A stretch of 64,000 bases of DNA, from NCBI RefSeq assembly GCF_900182705.1, contig NZ_FXTP01000007.1, positions 62,001-126,000 on the forward strand, written 5' to 3'. The DNA comes from Gracilimonas mengyeensis (GTDB lineage Bacteria; Bacteroidota; Rhodothermia; Balneolales; Balneolaceae). Made by a program: the position numbers and the translations under genes. A model generated the notes under the pieces. It was not told where the DNA came from. It ran no database searches and worked only from the letters and a program-made list of their open reading frames with translations. Below are positions 52,586 to 61,630 of the stretch, piece after piece (the first letter of the stretch is position 1; each line of letters begins with the position of its first letter).

Positions 52586-53140
52586 ATGAGAGCAGCCATC
52601 CTGAAAGTATTTTTTGTCGGGATACTTTGCAGCTTGAGTTTTTTTGAACACTCTTTTGCCCAAACTGAAGAAACTGTTGCAAAAGAAGATAAAGACCCGG
52701 AGTTCACAGACAACGGATGGTGGACTCTTGGATTCGGCAAAGACCTCAACGGTTCCAAAAATCTTGGAAACTATCTGGCCTTTTCACTTTCCATCAATGT
52801 GGGGAGTACACGTTTTTGGCAGGTCGGCATTTTTGGAAACAGCCCCATATTCGGAAATGAAGGTGCAGCCGCTTTGCACGTAGGACGAGGAATCTCAAAA
52901 CATGACCGATGGAGCAGGGTTTCTGTGGCCGGAGGTCCTTCTATCGTTATGGTTGAAGAAAATCAACCCGGAAATAGAAAAACTAACCGGATTTATACCC
53001 CGGGGTTAGCAGTTAACGCCCAGGCCATCTTTACGCCCGTCATGGAATTAGGTTTGGGGTTAGAGTTCCAGGGAAACCTGAATATCAAAAACCCAATGAC
53101 CGGAATCCGGCTTATTCTTGTTATAGAAGGGATGAAATAA
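52586..53140 (+). CDS. Hypothetical exported barrel-like protein, 184 aa
   Basis: ATG 52586 chosen over an in-frame TTG 3 bases earlier (AGAGGG upstream). Signal peptide to about FAQTE. Contains WWTLGFGKDLNGSKNLGNYLAFSLSINVGS, LHVGRGIS and ending MTGIRLILVIEG, pattern of a small outer-membrane barrel. Last gene of the four-gene operon. Function unknown. Confidence 0.65.
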   Translation: MRAAILKVFFVGILCSLSFFEHSFAQTEETVAKEDKDPEFTDNGWWTLGFGKDLNGSKNLGNYLAFSLSINVGSTRFWQVGIFGNSPIFGNEGAAALHVGRGISKHDRWSRVSVAGGPSIVMVEENQPGNRKTNRIYTPGLAVNAQAIFTPVMELGLGLEFQGNLNIKNPMTGIRLILVIEGMK

Positions 53141-53223
53141 AACAGCTGGTATTACGAGAGCTTTTCATTTGACAAATACCACCACAGGTATAACCTTGTG
53201 TTTTCATTCAAAGACCATCCGTC

Positions 53224-53709
53224 ATGAAAAAACAATTCAGAGCACCTTGGGATCTTTTACTTACTTCGCTCACCGTGATAGTGATAGCGGTATTAATTGG
53301 GATCAACTATGCAACTCCTGGTCTAATAACTACGCTCATCACTTGGGGAATCATTTTAGGTACTGCTGCTTTCGGGGTTTATGGATATAGCGTCCAAAAT
53401 GAAAAATTGAAGATTTTGAGATTGGGATGGTCTAAAGACCTGTCGTTCTCTTCCATCAAAAAAATTGAATACACTCCCAATGCCATGTTGGGTTCTATCC
53501 GCACCTTTGGGGTAGGCGGACTGTTTTGCTATCTCGGCTATTTCAAAAACAGCGTATTGGGCAGCTATAAAGCTTATGCCACACACCGCAAGCGTACGGT
53601 GGTTGTCACAACGCAAGACGACGACCAAATCGTCCTTTCACCGGAGAAGCCTAAAGACTTTGTTGAAACTATTAAAGAAAGAATGGAACAAATAGAGCAA
53701 GAACAATAG
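53224..53709 (+). CDS. PH-like domain membrane protein
   Basis: 161 aa with two N-terminal membrane helices and a C-terminal domain FSSIKKIEYTPNAMLGSIRTFGVGGLFCYLGYFKN...VVVTTQDDDQIVLSPEKPKDFVE, the layout of bacterial PH (DUF-type) proteins. Cytoplasmic domain likely lies on the membrane. Function unknown. Confidence 0.7.
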   Translation: MKKQFRAPWDLLLTSLTVIVIAVLIGINYATPGLITTLITWGIILGTAAFGVYGYSVQNEKLKILRLGWSKDLSFSSIKKIEYTPNAMLGSIRTFGVGGLFCYLGYFKNSVLGSYKAYATHRKRTVVVTTQDDDQIVLSPEKPKDFVETIKERMEQIEQEQ

Positions 53710-53792
53710 CCCGTCCTAAACAAGATTCATCTTCTTAGCTTTTCCTGAACTTTTCTTACCTTCCTGAAAACTATTCAATACAAATTCGCAGC

Positions 53793-54692
53793 ATGAAATA
53801 CCCTGATTTTAATCAGACCATACCTATTGATGAAATTGGTGTGAAAGAACGAGTGGCACGGCTCAATTCCCGAAGCATCAAAAAAGAATCTAAAGTACAG
53901 GCGCTAAAGATGGCGCTGAGTATGATTGATCATACCACACTGGAAGGAAAAGATTCGCCCGGAAAAGTGATACAGCTTTGCAAAAAAGCCCGTCAGCCCC
54001 ATCCCGCGATGCCGGATTTGCCTACGGTAGCTGCTGTTTGCGTGTATCCACGGATGGTGAGCGTGGCAAAAAATGAACTCAAAGACACCGATATCAATGT
54101 GGCCAGTGTGGCAACTTCATTTCCCAGCGGACAGTCTCCCCTTTCCCAGCGTATTGAAGAAACCAAATTTGCCGTAGATGAAGGTGCTGATGAAATTGAT
54201 ATGGTCATCAGTCGCGGGGCCTTTTTAAATGGTGAGTACCAACTCGTGTTTGATGAGATTGCTGCCATCAAGGAAGCCTGTGGCGAAGCGCATCTGAAAG
54301 TGATTTTGGAAACCGGCGAGCTCCACACCCTCGAGAATGTACGCAAGGCCAGCGATATCGCCATGCATGCAGGGGCTGATTTCATCAAAACCTCTACCGG
54401 AAAGGTAAGTCCTGCCGCCACCCAGCCCGTTACCCTTGTGATGCTGGAAGCCATCCGTGACTTTTACTATGAAACCGACAAGATGATCGGCATGAAACCG
54501 GCCGGGGGTATCCGCACGGCGAAACAAGCTATCCAATACCTGGTTATAGTGAAAGAAACCCTGGGTGCTGCCTGGCTGAATAAAGATTATTTCCGCTTTG
54601 GCGCCAGCTCCCTCACCAACGATATCCTGATGCAAATCGTGAAGCAACAAACCGGCCACTACCAGTCGCTGGATTATTTTAGCAATGATTAA
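53793..54692 (+). CDS. deoC: Deoxyribose-phosphate aldolase
   Basis: 299 aa. Class I aldolase with Schiff-base Lys in DFIKTSTG; also ADEIDMVISRGAFL, KVILETGEL and GMKPAGGIRTAKQAIQYL. Splits deoxyribose 5-phosphate into acetaldehyde and glyceraldehyde 3-phosphate. Longer N terminus than E. coli DeoC. Followed by two ALDH-family genes that can take the acetaldehyde. Confidence 0.93.
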   Translation: MKYPDFNQTIPIDEIGVKERVARLNSRSIKKESKVQALKMALSMIDHTTLEGKDSPGKVIQLCKKARQPHPAMPDLPTVAAVCVYPRMVSVAKNELKDTDINVASVATSFPSGQSPLSQRIEETKFAVDEGADEIDMVISRGAFLNGEYQLVFDEIAAIKEACGEAHLKVILETGELHTLENVRKASDIAMHAGADFIKTSTGKVSPAATQPVTLVMLEAIRDFYYETDKMIGMKPAGGIRTAKQAIQYLVIVKETLGAAWLNKDYFRFGASSLTNDILMQIVKQQTGHYQSLDYFSND

Positions 54693-55029
54693 TTGATGTA
54701 TACAATAAGCCAAATACATACTAATACTGGAAGAAATTTCTCCTCTTGGGAGGAGATTAAGAGGTGGGTTATGTCGCAATCTACATCACAGACTTCCCCC
54801 ACATCCACCCTCTCCTTAATCCTCTCCCAGGAGAGGAAACGTTTTGGTGAATTTAGTTCTTTAAAGCAGACACCAACGCTTACTATCAATCACGACAATT
54901 CACTACCGGCCAATAATTTCCCCGCTCGGGCGGGGATTAAGGGGTGGGTAAATGTCCCCAAAGGCACTATGTTTGATACTTGTCCCCCATCACCCCACAA
55001 CAAAGAATATTTGAATTAAGCATACCATT
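54693..55029. other. 337-bp spacer with three copies of a 33-bp hairpin repeat
   Basis: Copies at 54737-54769 (plus), 54807-54839 (minus) and 54917-54949 (plus) share TTTC-stem-loop-GATTAAG...GGGT. Their stems (CTCCTC/GAGGAG, CTCTCC/GGAGAG and CCCCGC/GCGGGG type) differ but remain paired. No gene. Lies between deoC and the ALDH gene, so it may separate their expression. Confidence 0.65.
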
Positions 55030-56532
55030 ATGTCCCACACCGAAACCAAAGAAGCCGCCTACAAACCTACTTCCCCCAACTCCAAGCTGGATTTCCAGTC
55101 GGTTTGGGAATATGCACCGGCCCCGCAGGATGCCGATTTTGCGGAAGTAAAAGAACAATACGACCTGTTCATTGGAGGCAAATTTGTTGAACCTTCCAAA
55201 GGTCGTTATTTCAAAAGCACGAACCCGGCTACCGAAGAGGAAATCACCGAATTTGCCGAGGCTACCCAGAAAGATGTTGATAAAGCGGTGAAAGCTGCCC
55301 GGAAAGCCTATGAAGGTGAATGGTCAAGTATGTCAGGTAAAGAGCGTGGCAAGTACTTGTACCGCATTGCCCGCATGTTGCAGGAGCGGGCTCGGGAGTT
55401 TGCCGTGCTTGAAAGTATGGACGGCGGAAAACCCATCCGCGAATCCCGCGATGTAGACATCCCGTTGGTTGCCGCTTATTTCTTTTACTACGCCGGCTGG
55501 GCCGACAAGCTGGAATATGCTTTTCCCGGTAAGAAGCCAGAACCTTATGGCGTATGCGGGCAAATCATCCCCTGGAACTTTCCGCTGCTGATGTTGGCCT
55601 GGAAAATTGCGCCTGCTCTGGCTACCGGAAATACCGTGGTACTGAAACCGGCAGAAACCACTTCTCTAACCGCTCTCAAGTTTGCAGAACTGGTAAAAGA
55701 TTGTGGATTGCCGGATGGAGTGATTAACATCGTAACCGGTGCCGGACAAACTGGTTCTGAAATTGTGAACCATAAAGATATCGATAAAGTGGCTTTCACC
55801 GGCTCCACCAACGTGGGTAAAATTATCCAAAAATCACTGGCCGGTACGGATAAGAAATACACCCTGGAACTGGGTGGCAAAGGCGCACTGGTTATTTTTG
55901 AAGATGCGCCTATCGACCAAGCCGTAGAAGGCATTATCAACGCTATTTATTTCAACCAGGGGCATGTTTGTTGTGCCGGATCCCGACTGCTGGTACAGGA
56001 AGGTGTGGCTGATAAAGTGATCCAAAAGCTGAAAGACCGTTTGGAGACTATGATTGTTGGCGATCCGCTGGACAAGAATACCGACATCGGCGCCATCAAC
56101 TCCAAAGAACAATTTGAAACGGTAAATAAATACCTGGAGATGGGCGTGGATGAAGGCGCGGACATCTATCAAGCCAAATGCGATATCCCCGAAAACGGAT
56201 ATTTCATTCGTCCTACCCTGTTTACCAATGTGTCGCAATCCAACCGTGTGGTGCAGGAAGAGATTTTCGGCCCTGTTCTCACCGTTCAAACCTTCAGAAC
56301 TGCGGACGAAGGCATCGAAAAGGCCAACAACACACCCTACGGACTTGCCAACGGCGTATGGACTGACAAAGGCTCCAAGATCTTTAAGATGGGAAGCAAG
56401 ATGCGATCAGGAGTGGTTTGGGCCAATACTTACAACAAATTTGATCCCACTTCCCCCTTTGGCGGCTACAAAGAAAGTGGCGTAGGACGCGAGGGCGGAA
56501 TGCACGGACTGGCTGCATACATCAAAAATTAA
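55030..56532 (+). CDS. Aldehyde dehydrogenase, ALDH16-like catalytic part
   Basis: 500 aa complete ALDH. Oxyanion Asn in IPWNFPLL (Asn183), general base Glu280 in LELGGK, catalytic Cys314 in FNQGHVCCAG, and EEIFGPVL, NTPYGLANGVW, PFGGYKESG. Oxidises an aldehyde with NAD(P). Paired with the Cys-less ALDH-like protein downstream; the two together have the size and order of bacterial ALDH16, where they are one chain. Confidence 0.9.
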   Translation: MSHTETKEAAYKPTSPNSKLDFQSVWEYAPAPQDADFAEVKEQYDLFIGGKFVEPSKGRYFKSTNPATEEEITEFAEATQKDVDKAVKAARKAYEGEWSSMSGKERGKYLYRIARMLQERAREFAVLESMDGGKPIRESRDVDIPLVAAYFFYYAGWADKLEYAFPGKKPEPYGVCGQIIPWNFPLLMLAWKIAPALATGNTVVLKPAETTSLTALKFAELVKDCGLPDGVINIVTGAGQTGSEIVNHKDIDKVAFTGSTNVGKIIQKSLAGTDKKYTLELGGKGALVIFEDAPIDQAVEGIINAIYFNQGHVCCAGSRLLVQEGVADKVIQKLKDRLETMIVGDPLDKNTDIGAINSKEQFETVNKYLEMGVDEGADIYQAKCDIPENGYFIRPTLFTNVSQSNRVVQEEIFGPVLTVQTFRTADEGIEKANNTPYGLANGVWTDKGSKIFKMGSKMRSGVVWANTYNKFDPTSPFGGYKESGVGREGGMHGLAAYIKN

Positions 56533-56546
56533 TCTTAGAAATTAGT

Positions 56547-56608
56547 TAATGGTTAATAGTAATTGGTGAACTGTTCTCATAAAACAACCAGTCCCCTATT
56601 AACCATTA
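56547..56608. repeat. 13-bp inverted repeat between the two ALDH genes
   Basis: TAATGGTTAATAG (56547-56559) and its exact complement 56596-56608, 36-base loop. It falls between the catalytic and the non-catalytic ALDH gene and could lower expression of the second. Confidence 0.6.
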
Positions 56609-56629
56609 CACCATTAACCAATACCGAAA

Positions 56630-57499
56630 ATGGCTGAAGAAAGAATTGACGTTAGAAAGACTTACAAAATGTACATCGGCGGTAATTTTCCGCGGACGGA
56701 ATCGGGAAGAACGTATAAAGCCCTCGATTCAGAAGGTAACCTGCTGGCCAACGCCTGCCAGGGTTCTCGCAAAGATTTCCGGGATGCCGTAAAAATTGCT
56801 CGTGGTGCTTTTGATGGCTGGAGCAGCCGCAGTGCCTACAACCGGGGACAAATCTTATACCGCATTGCCGAGATGCTGGAAGACCGTCGCGATCAATTTA
56901 TGAAAGAGCTCGGACCCATTGGCTTTACTACGGCCGAAGCAGAAGCCGATATTAATGCCGCCATCGACCGGTTGATTTATTATGCCGGATGGACTGATAA
57001 ATACCAGCAAGTTTTTGGTTCAGTGAATCCCGTGGCCAGTTCCCACTTCAACTTTAGTATGCTGGAACCAACAGGTGTGGTAGCCGCTTTCGCACCGGAA
57101 AATAGTCCGCTGCTGGGTTTGGTTTCGGTGATTGCGCCTATCATCGCTGGCGGTAATACCTGCATCGTGTTGGCATCTGAAGAATATCCCCTGCCGGCCA
57201 TCAGTTTCGCAGAAGTACTGAACTCCTCGGACGTGCCCGGAGGCGTGGTTAACATTCTTACCGGATTCCGTGAAGAATTAGCGGAACATTTTAGCTCCCA
57301 TATGGATGTAAATGCTATGTGTTACACCGATGATCTTCCTAAAGAGATGAAGAAGACCATAGACGAGAATGCATCGCTTAACGTTAAGCGTATTGTAAAA
57401 CGTCCGGTGGATGATTGGTATGATGAAGAGGCACAGTCGCCTTATTTCGTCACCGATTTCCAGGAAACTAAAACCACATGGCACCCCGTAGGATTTTAA
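56630..57499 (+). CDS. Truncated ALDH-superfamily protein without catalytic domain (ALDH16 second-domain-like)
   Basis: 289 aa. Alignable with the first 250 residues of an ALDH: KMYIGGNFPRTESGRTY, AVKIARGAFDGWS, FSMLEPTGVVAAFAPEN, LVSVIAPIIAGGNTCIVLAS, VPGGVVNILTG. It stops before the region with the catalytic Cys, and the C-terminal 40 residues are unlike an ALDH. Not a pseudogene: the frame is open and well formed. Size and position match the non-catalytic second domain of ALDH16, which helps dimer and hetero-oligomer formation. Confidence 0.82.
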   Translation: MAEERIDVRKTYKMYIGGNFPRTESGRTYKALDSEGNLLANACQGSRKDFRDAVKIARGAFDGWSSRSAYNRGQILYRIAEMLEDRRDQFMKELGPIGFTTAEAEADINAAIDRLIYYAGWTDKYQQVFGSVNPVASSHFNFSMLEPTGVVAAFAPENSPLLGLVSVIAPIIAGGNTCIVLASEEYPLPAISFAEVLNSSDVPGGVVNILTGFREELAEHFSSHMDVNAMCYTDDLPKEMKKTIDENASLNVKRIVKRPVDDWYDEEAQSPYFVTDFQETKTTWHPVGF

Positions 57500-58038
57500 T
57501 GAACTATTTTAAATACCTAGTACTTTCTACTTTTTTGTTGATTGGAATTGCAGGTTGTTCTGCTTCTGAGAAAACTGTCTCTGACGACCAGAAAGGTCCT
57601 CAGGAAGAATACACTATATCTGAGGAAGAGAACTCTTACCTCTCAGATTATCGCAGCCGCCTCTCTGATACATACGCGAACCGGGAGAATGTCATCCCAC
57701 AGAATTTCCAGCGCATTCGAACACAACAGCAAGAAAGGGATCTTTACGAAGGCTATCGCGTCCAAATTTACTCTGGTGAAGAAGTTTCACGGGCTGATAT
57801 GGTCGCAGCAAAGTTTCGACAGTGGGCCGACTCTACCTTTACCGGCTACCAGCCAGAAACATATGTCTTTTTCCGAACGCCCTATTACAGGGTCCATGTA
57901 GGTGATTTTCATGACCGGGACCGTGCATTGGCCCTATCCAACATGATCAAAAAAATATATGAAGATGCCTGGGTAGTCTATGATCGTGTGACCCCGGAAA
58001 AAGTTCCGGCAGACAGCATCCGGATTTCAACCCAGTAA
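57499..58038 (+). CDS. SPOR-domain lipoprotein
   Basis: 179 aa; start ATG 57499 overlaps the previous stop (TAATG), an upstream in-frame start at 57478 being less likely. Lipobox GIAGC. C-terminal SPOR domain GYRVQIYSGEEVSRAD...YYRVHVGDFHDRDRAL, which binds denuded peptidoglycan. Translational coupling with the ALDH-like gene is unexpected and may be just packing. Confidence 0.85.
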   Translation: MNYFKYLVLSTFLLIGIAGCSASEKTVSDDQKGPQEEYTISEEENSYLSDYRSRLSDTYANRENVIPQNFQRIRTQQQERDLYEGYRVQIYSGEEVSRADMVAAKFRQWADSTFTGYQPETYVFFRTPYYRVHVGDFHDRDRALALSNMIKKIYEDAWVVYDRVTPEKVPADSIRISTQ

Positions 58039-58075
58039 ATTTATTTCTACCTGAACCACTTGTTTACTATAAAAA

Positions 58076-58100
58076 AAACGCGGCTCAAAAGGCCGCGTTT
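58076..58100. terminator. Bidirectional terminator between SPOR and EF-G-like genes
   Basis: AAACGCGGC (58076-58084) pairs with GCCGCGTTT (58092-58100), 7-base loop. Minus-strand read-out continues the stem end into a run of eight T; the plus-strand side is weaker. Confidence 0.85.
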
Positions 58101-58140
58101 AGTTCTTAATTGAATATTCAGTGTTTGATATTCAATGTTC

Positions 58141-60267
58141 TTATGCTTCCTCCAGCTCCAGGTTTTCTTTCACTACTCTTTCCTGCACATCATGCGGAAC
58201 TTGCGCATAATGAGCAAACTCACGTGTATAACTGGCACTACCCTGCGTCATTGACTTAAGGCGTGTTGAATAGTGATCGAGTTCTTCCAGTGGTACGAAG
58301 GCTTTGATCTTCTGAATAGATCCTTCCCCATCCATGCCCTGAATCTGTCCGCGGCGGGTACTCAAATCGCTCATCACGTCGCCCATGTAATCAGAAGGTA
58401 CGGTGACTTCGATTTCATATACCGGCTCCATCAGCTGTGGTTTGGCTTTCATAAAACCATCCTTAAAGGCCATTCGGGCTGCGGTCTTAAAGGCTGCTTC
58501 GTTAGAGTCAACAGAGTGCATAGATCCGTCATATACAGAAACGCGGATATCGCGGGCGCGGCATCCACTCATTGGACCATTTTCCATTTTTTCCATGATG
58601 CCTTTTATGATAGCCGGCATGAAGCGGTTGTCAATCACACCACCGACAATACAGTTTTGGAAAACAAGTTTTCCGCCCCAGTCAAGCTCAATCTCCTGCA
58701 CATCCCGGACTTTTAAGTCATCCGGAGTGTCCATGTTTTCTTTAAGAGGCTCAATAAGCAACTGCACCTCGGCAAACTGTCCGGCACCACCCGATTGTTT
58801 TTTGTGCTTATACTGCGTGCGAACCGACGAAGTAATGGTTTCCCGATAAGGTATTTTTGGGGTAATGAATTCCACATCCAGGTTAAAACGATTCTCAAGC
58901 TGATCTTCTATCACACTGAGATGTTCTTCACCCTGACCGTGAATGATCACCTGTCGTAACTCTTGGCTATGTTCGATAACCACAGAGGGGTCTTCGCGAT
59001 GAATCTGGTGCAAAGCATGGCCCAGCTTATCCTCATCGCCTTCTTTGGTAAGTTTTACCGCGGTGCGGATAGTGGTTGGCGGAAACTCGATGCCTTCCAG
59101 TTTTACATCATCTCCTTTTTCATGAAGGGTATCGTTGACTTCACTGTCTTTCAGTTTAACCACCGCACCGATATCACCGGTTTTTATTTCATTGATTTCA
59201 ATGCGTTTGTGGCCTTCAGTAAGGAATAAGTTACCAAGCCGGACTGAGCTGGAATTAGAACTGTTCACCAAATCCATTCCTGGTTGAACCGAACCGTTAT
59301 ACACTTTAAAGTAAATCAAATCCCCAACATGAGATTCCGAGTGGGTTTTGAAAAGAAACATCACCGGCTTGCCATCTGGATCCAATTCAAAGACTTCCCC
59401 TTCTTGCGTTTTAGGCGGATTGCCTTGTAATGGATTAGGCGCAACATCATCCAAAAAGCCCATCACACGGCCTGTACCCATATTAAGTGAGGCACAAGAG
59501 CAAAACAGTGGAAAGATCTGGCCATTTACCAATGAAATATGTAATCCCTTTTCCATCTGTTCTTCATCCAGCTCGCCCTGTTCAAAATAAATATCCATCA
59601 GGGTTTCGTCGTTTTCAGCAATCGTCTCAACCAGTTCCTGGTGAAGTTTTTCGGCCTGGGGTTTCAGTGAATCCGGGATCGGAAGCTTGTCTGGTTTTCC
59701 GCCACCCTCAGGGAATTCGTACATGGTCATACGCAACACATCAATAATAGCATGGAAGTCAGAGCCCTCACTATAAGGAAACTGAACCACGGTAACTTCC
59801 CGACCAAATTGCTCGCGGGCCTCATCCACCGTTTTCCAGAAGTCCGACTGATCGGTATCCAGCTTATTCACCACAAACATGGAAGGAACGGTATACTTCT
59901 GCACGTATTTCCACAGCGAATTGGTAGCTGTCTCCACGCCCTGTTCAGCGTTCAATACAAAAATAGCCGTGTCGGCAATCCGAACGGCTCCAGCTACTTC
60001 CCCGATATAATCCGAGGTGCCCGGGGTGTCAATGAGATTGATTTTATGGCCCCTCCAGTCAAGGTTTAAAAAAGAAGAATAGATCGATTTCTGTTTCTCT
60101 TTTTCTAAATCATGATAATCAGAAACCGTATTTTTTTCCTCTACCGAACCTCGGCGGTTTATAGCTCCGGCTTCGAAAAGCATCGTTTCGGCCAACGTTG
60201 TTTTTCCGGAGCCGGAATGCCCCAGCAGAACTACATTACGAATGCGGGTGGGATTGTATACTTTCAT
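58141..60267 (-). CDS. Elongation factor G-like GTPase (EF-G2 type)
   Basis: About 708 aa from ATG 60267 (GGAG upstream; an ATG 12 bases earlier is possible). G1 GHSGSGKTTLAE, G3 DTPGTSDY, G4 NKLD, then EF-G domains II-V with FVPLEELDHYSTRLKSMTQG. The G1 and G3 differ from canonical EF-G (AHIDAGKT/DTPGHVDF), placing it in the EF-G2/FusA2 group, paralogues of uncertain ribosomal role. Stand-alone gene with a strong terminator. Confidence 0.9.
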   Translation of the reverse strand: MKVYNPTRIRNVVLLGHSGSGKTTLAETMLFEAGAINRRGSVEEKNTVSDYHDLEKEKQKSIYSSFLNLDWRGHKINLIDTPGTSDYIGEVAGAVRIADTAIFVLNAEQGVETATNSLWKYVQKYTVPSMFVVNKLDTDQSDFWKTVDEAREQFGREVTVVQFPYSEGSDFHAIIDVLRMTMYEFPEGGGKPDKLPIPDSLKPQAEKLHQELVETIAENDETLMDIYFEQGELDEEQMEKGLHISLVNGQIFPLFCSCASLNMGTGRVMGFLDDVAPNPLQGNPPKTQEGEVFELDPDGKPVMFLFKTHSESHVGDLIYFKVYNGSVQPGMDLVNSSNSSSVRLGNLFLTEGHKRIEINEIKTGDIGAVVKLKDSEVNDTLHEKGDDVKLEGIEFPPTTIRTAVKLTKEGDEDKLGHALHQIHREDPSVVIEHSQELRQVIIHGQGEEHLSVIEDQLENRFNLDVEFITPKIPYRETITSSVRTQYKHKKQSGGAGQFAEVQLLIEPLKENMDTPDDLKVRDVQEIELDWGGKLVFQNCIVGGVIDNRFMPAIIKGIMEKMENGPMSGCRARDIRVSVYDGSMHSVDSNEAAFKTAARMAFKDGFMKAKPQLMEPVYEIEVTVPSDYMGDVMSDLSTRRGQIQGMDGEGSIQKIKAFVPLEELDHYSTRLKSMTQGSASYTREFAHYAQVPHDVQERVVKENLELEEA

Positions 60268-60481
60268 AGGAGACTCCATTTTTTTGGATTGCCACCTTTA
60301 CGTAATGACACGAAATTTTAATCATATATTTAGGGTTCCGTGCATAAGTGGCATAATGTTACGTATGGTTTTAACTTCAAAAAAGCGCTTACTGCTCGCG
60401 CCATGATTTCAATGAACTGTACTCATTCTCTTTGAATGATATGTGAAGAATAAAAATAAACGGACGCACGAATAAATCAAC

Positions 60482-61480
60482 ATGAAAAAAATACTGCTGA
60501 TACAAACCGGCGGAACCATAGCGATGAATGCCAAAGGAGCCGGCGTAGAGCTGGATCCCGAATCATGGTCAAAGGTTTTATACAAAGAAATACCCGAGTT
60601 ATCCGAGATCGCTGAACTCACTACCATTCCCCTTTTTTTTGAGGATAGTTCTGATTTGAATGCATCCCACTGGAAAAAGCTGGCAAACTGTATCCAGGAA
60701 CACTATGAACAGTACCAGGGCTTCGTAATTCTGCACGGCACCGATACTATGGCTTACTCCGCCTCAGCCCTGAGCTTTGGGCTTAGAAACCTGGCCAAAC
60801 CCGTTATCTTCACCGGCAGCCAGTTGCCCATGAGTTCCATACGAAGCGATGCCCGCCGCAACCTGGTTAATGCCATTGAATTGGCGACCATGAACTTTCA
60901 AGAAGTGGGAATCTGTTTTAACGATGCCCTCTATCGGGGCAACCGTTCTACCAAAATGAGCATTGGTGATTTTGACGCTTTTGGTTCACCCAATTTCAGC
61001 CCACTGGCCGATATTGGCATCAAGATTAAGGAAAAAGTACTGGAAAGCTTTGGCGCTGGTGAATTGAAGAATCTCGCAGATTACTCGGATGAAGTGTTTG
61101 TCCTCACGGTCCACCCTAACCTAAATCCTGCCTTACTTGAAAGCTTACCACTTGAAAGACTCCGGGCTGTTATCATCAGGGCATTTGGCAGCGGCAATTT
61201 TTGTATCAAGGGCCCAAACAGCCTGTTGCCCTTTCTGGACCGGTGCCTGGATGCCGGAGTTGTCGTAGCCGTAGTATCCCAAGCTGATTATGATTCTGTG
61301 GATTTAAGCCAGTATACCGCCGGGCGCGCTGCCCTTGATCACGGGGCCATCAGCGGGAATGACATGACCCTGGAAGCTGCCCTAACCAAACTCATGTTTT
61401 TATTAGCACATTATGGGAACAAAACCGAAATTGAGAAATATTTCCAGCAATCACTGGTCGGGGAATTGACGGAGAAATAG
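60482..61480 (+). CDS. Type I L-asparaginase
   Basis: 332 aa. QTGGTIAM (first Thr nucleophile) and HGTDTMAYSASAL with second Thr and Asp; IFTGSQLPMS also typical. Hydrolyses asparagine to aspartate and ammonia, cytosolic (no signal peptide). Stand-alone gene. Confidence 0.93.
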   Translation: MKKILLIQTGGTIAMNAKGAGVELDPESWSKVLYKEIPELSEIAELTTIPLFFEDSSDLNASHWKKLANCIQEHYEQYQGFVILHGTDTMAYSASALSFGLRNLAKPVIFTGSQLPMSSIRSDARRNLVNAIELATMNFQEVGICFNDALYRGNRSTKMSIGDFDAFGSPNFSPLADIGIKIKEKVLESFGAGELKNLADYSDEVFVLTVHPNLNPALLESLPLERLRAVIIRAFGSGNFCIKGPNSLLPFLDRCLDAGVVVAVVSQADYDSVDLSQYTAGRAALDHGAISGNDMTLEAALTKLMFLLAHYGNKTEIEKYFQQSLVGELTEK

Positions 61481-61484
61481 GTTT

Positions 61485-61557
61485 TAAGGTTCAAGGTGTT
61501 AGCTGCAAGGTTCAAGTAGTTCACTGGATATAAATAACTTGCACCTTGCACCTTTCA
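61485..61557. repeat. Palindromic intergenic repeat upstream of Gfo/Idh gene
   Basis: AAGGTTCAAGGTG...GCAAGGTTCAAG is followed by CTTGCACCTTGCACCTT, an imperfect inverted arrangement. A second copy of this type lies at 62688-62759. Confidence 0.55.
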
Positions 61558-61630
61558 TTTTTTGATTTCTATACCCCAAGCTTTTTTAAGTATCTTCCCT
61601 TTAATCAATCCAAAGAACAAATTGCAGAAA

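Noticed and set aside
53993-54454. 153-aa minus-strand frame opposite deoC
   Set aside because: Shadow of the aldolase gene.
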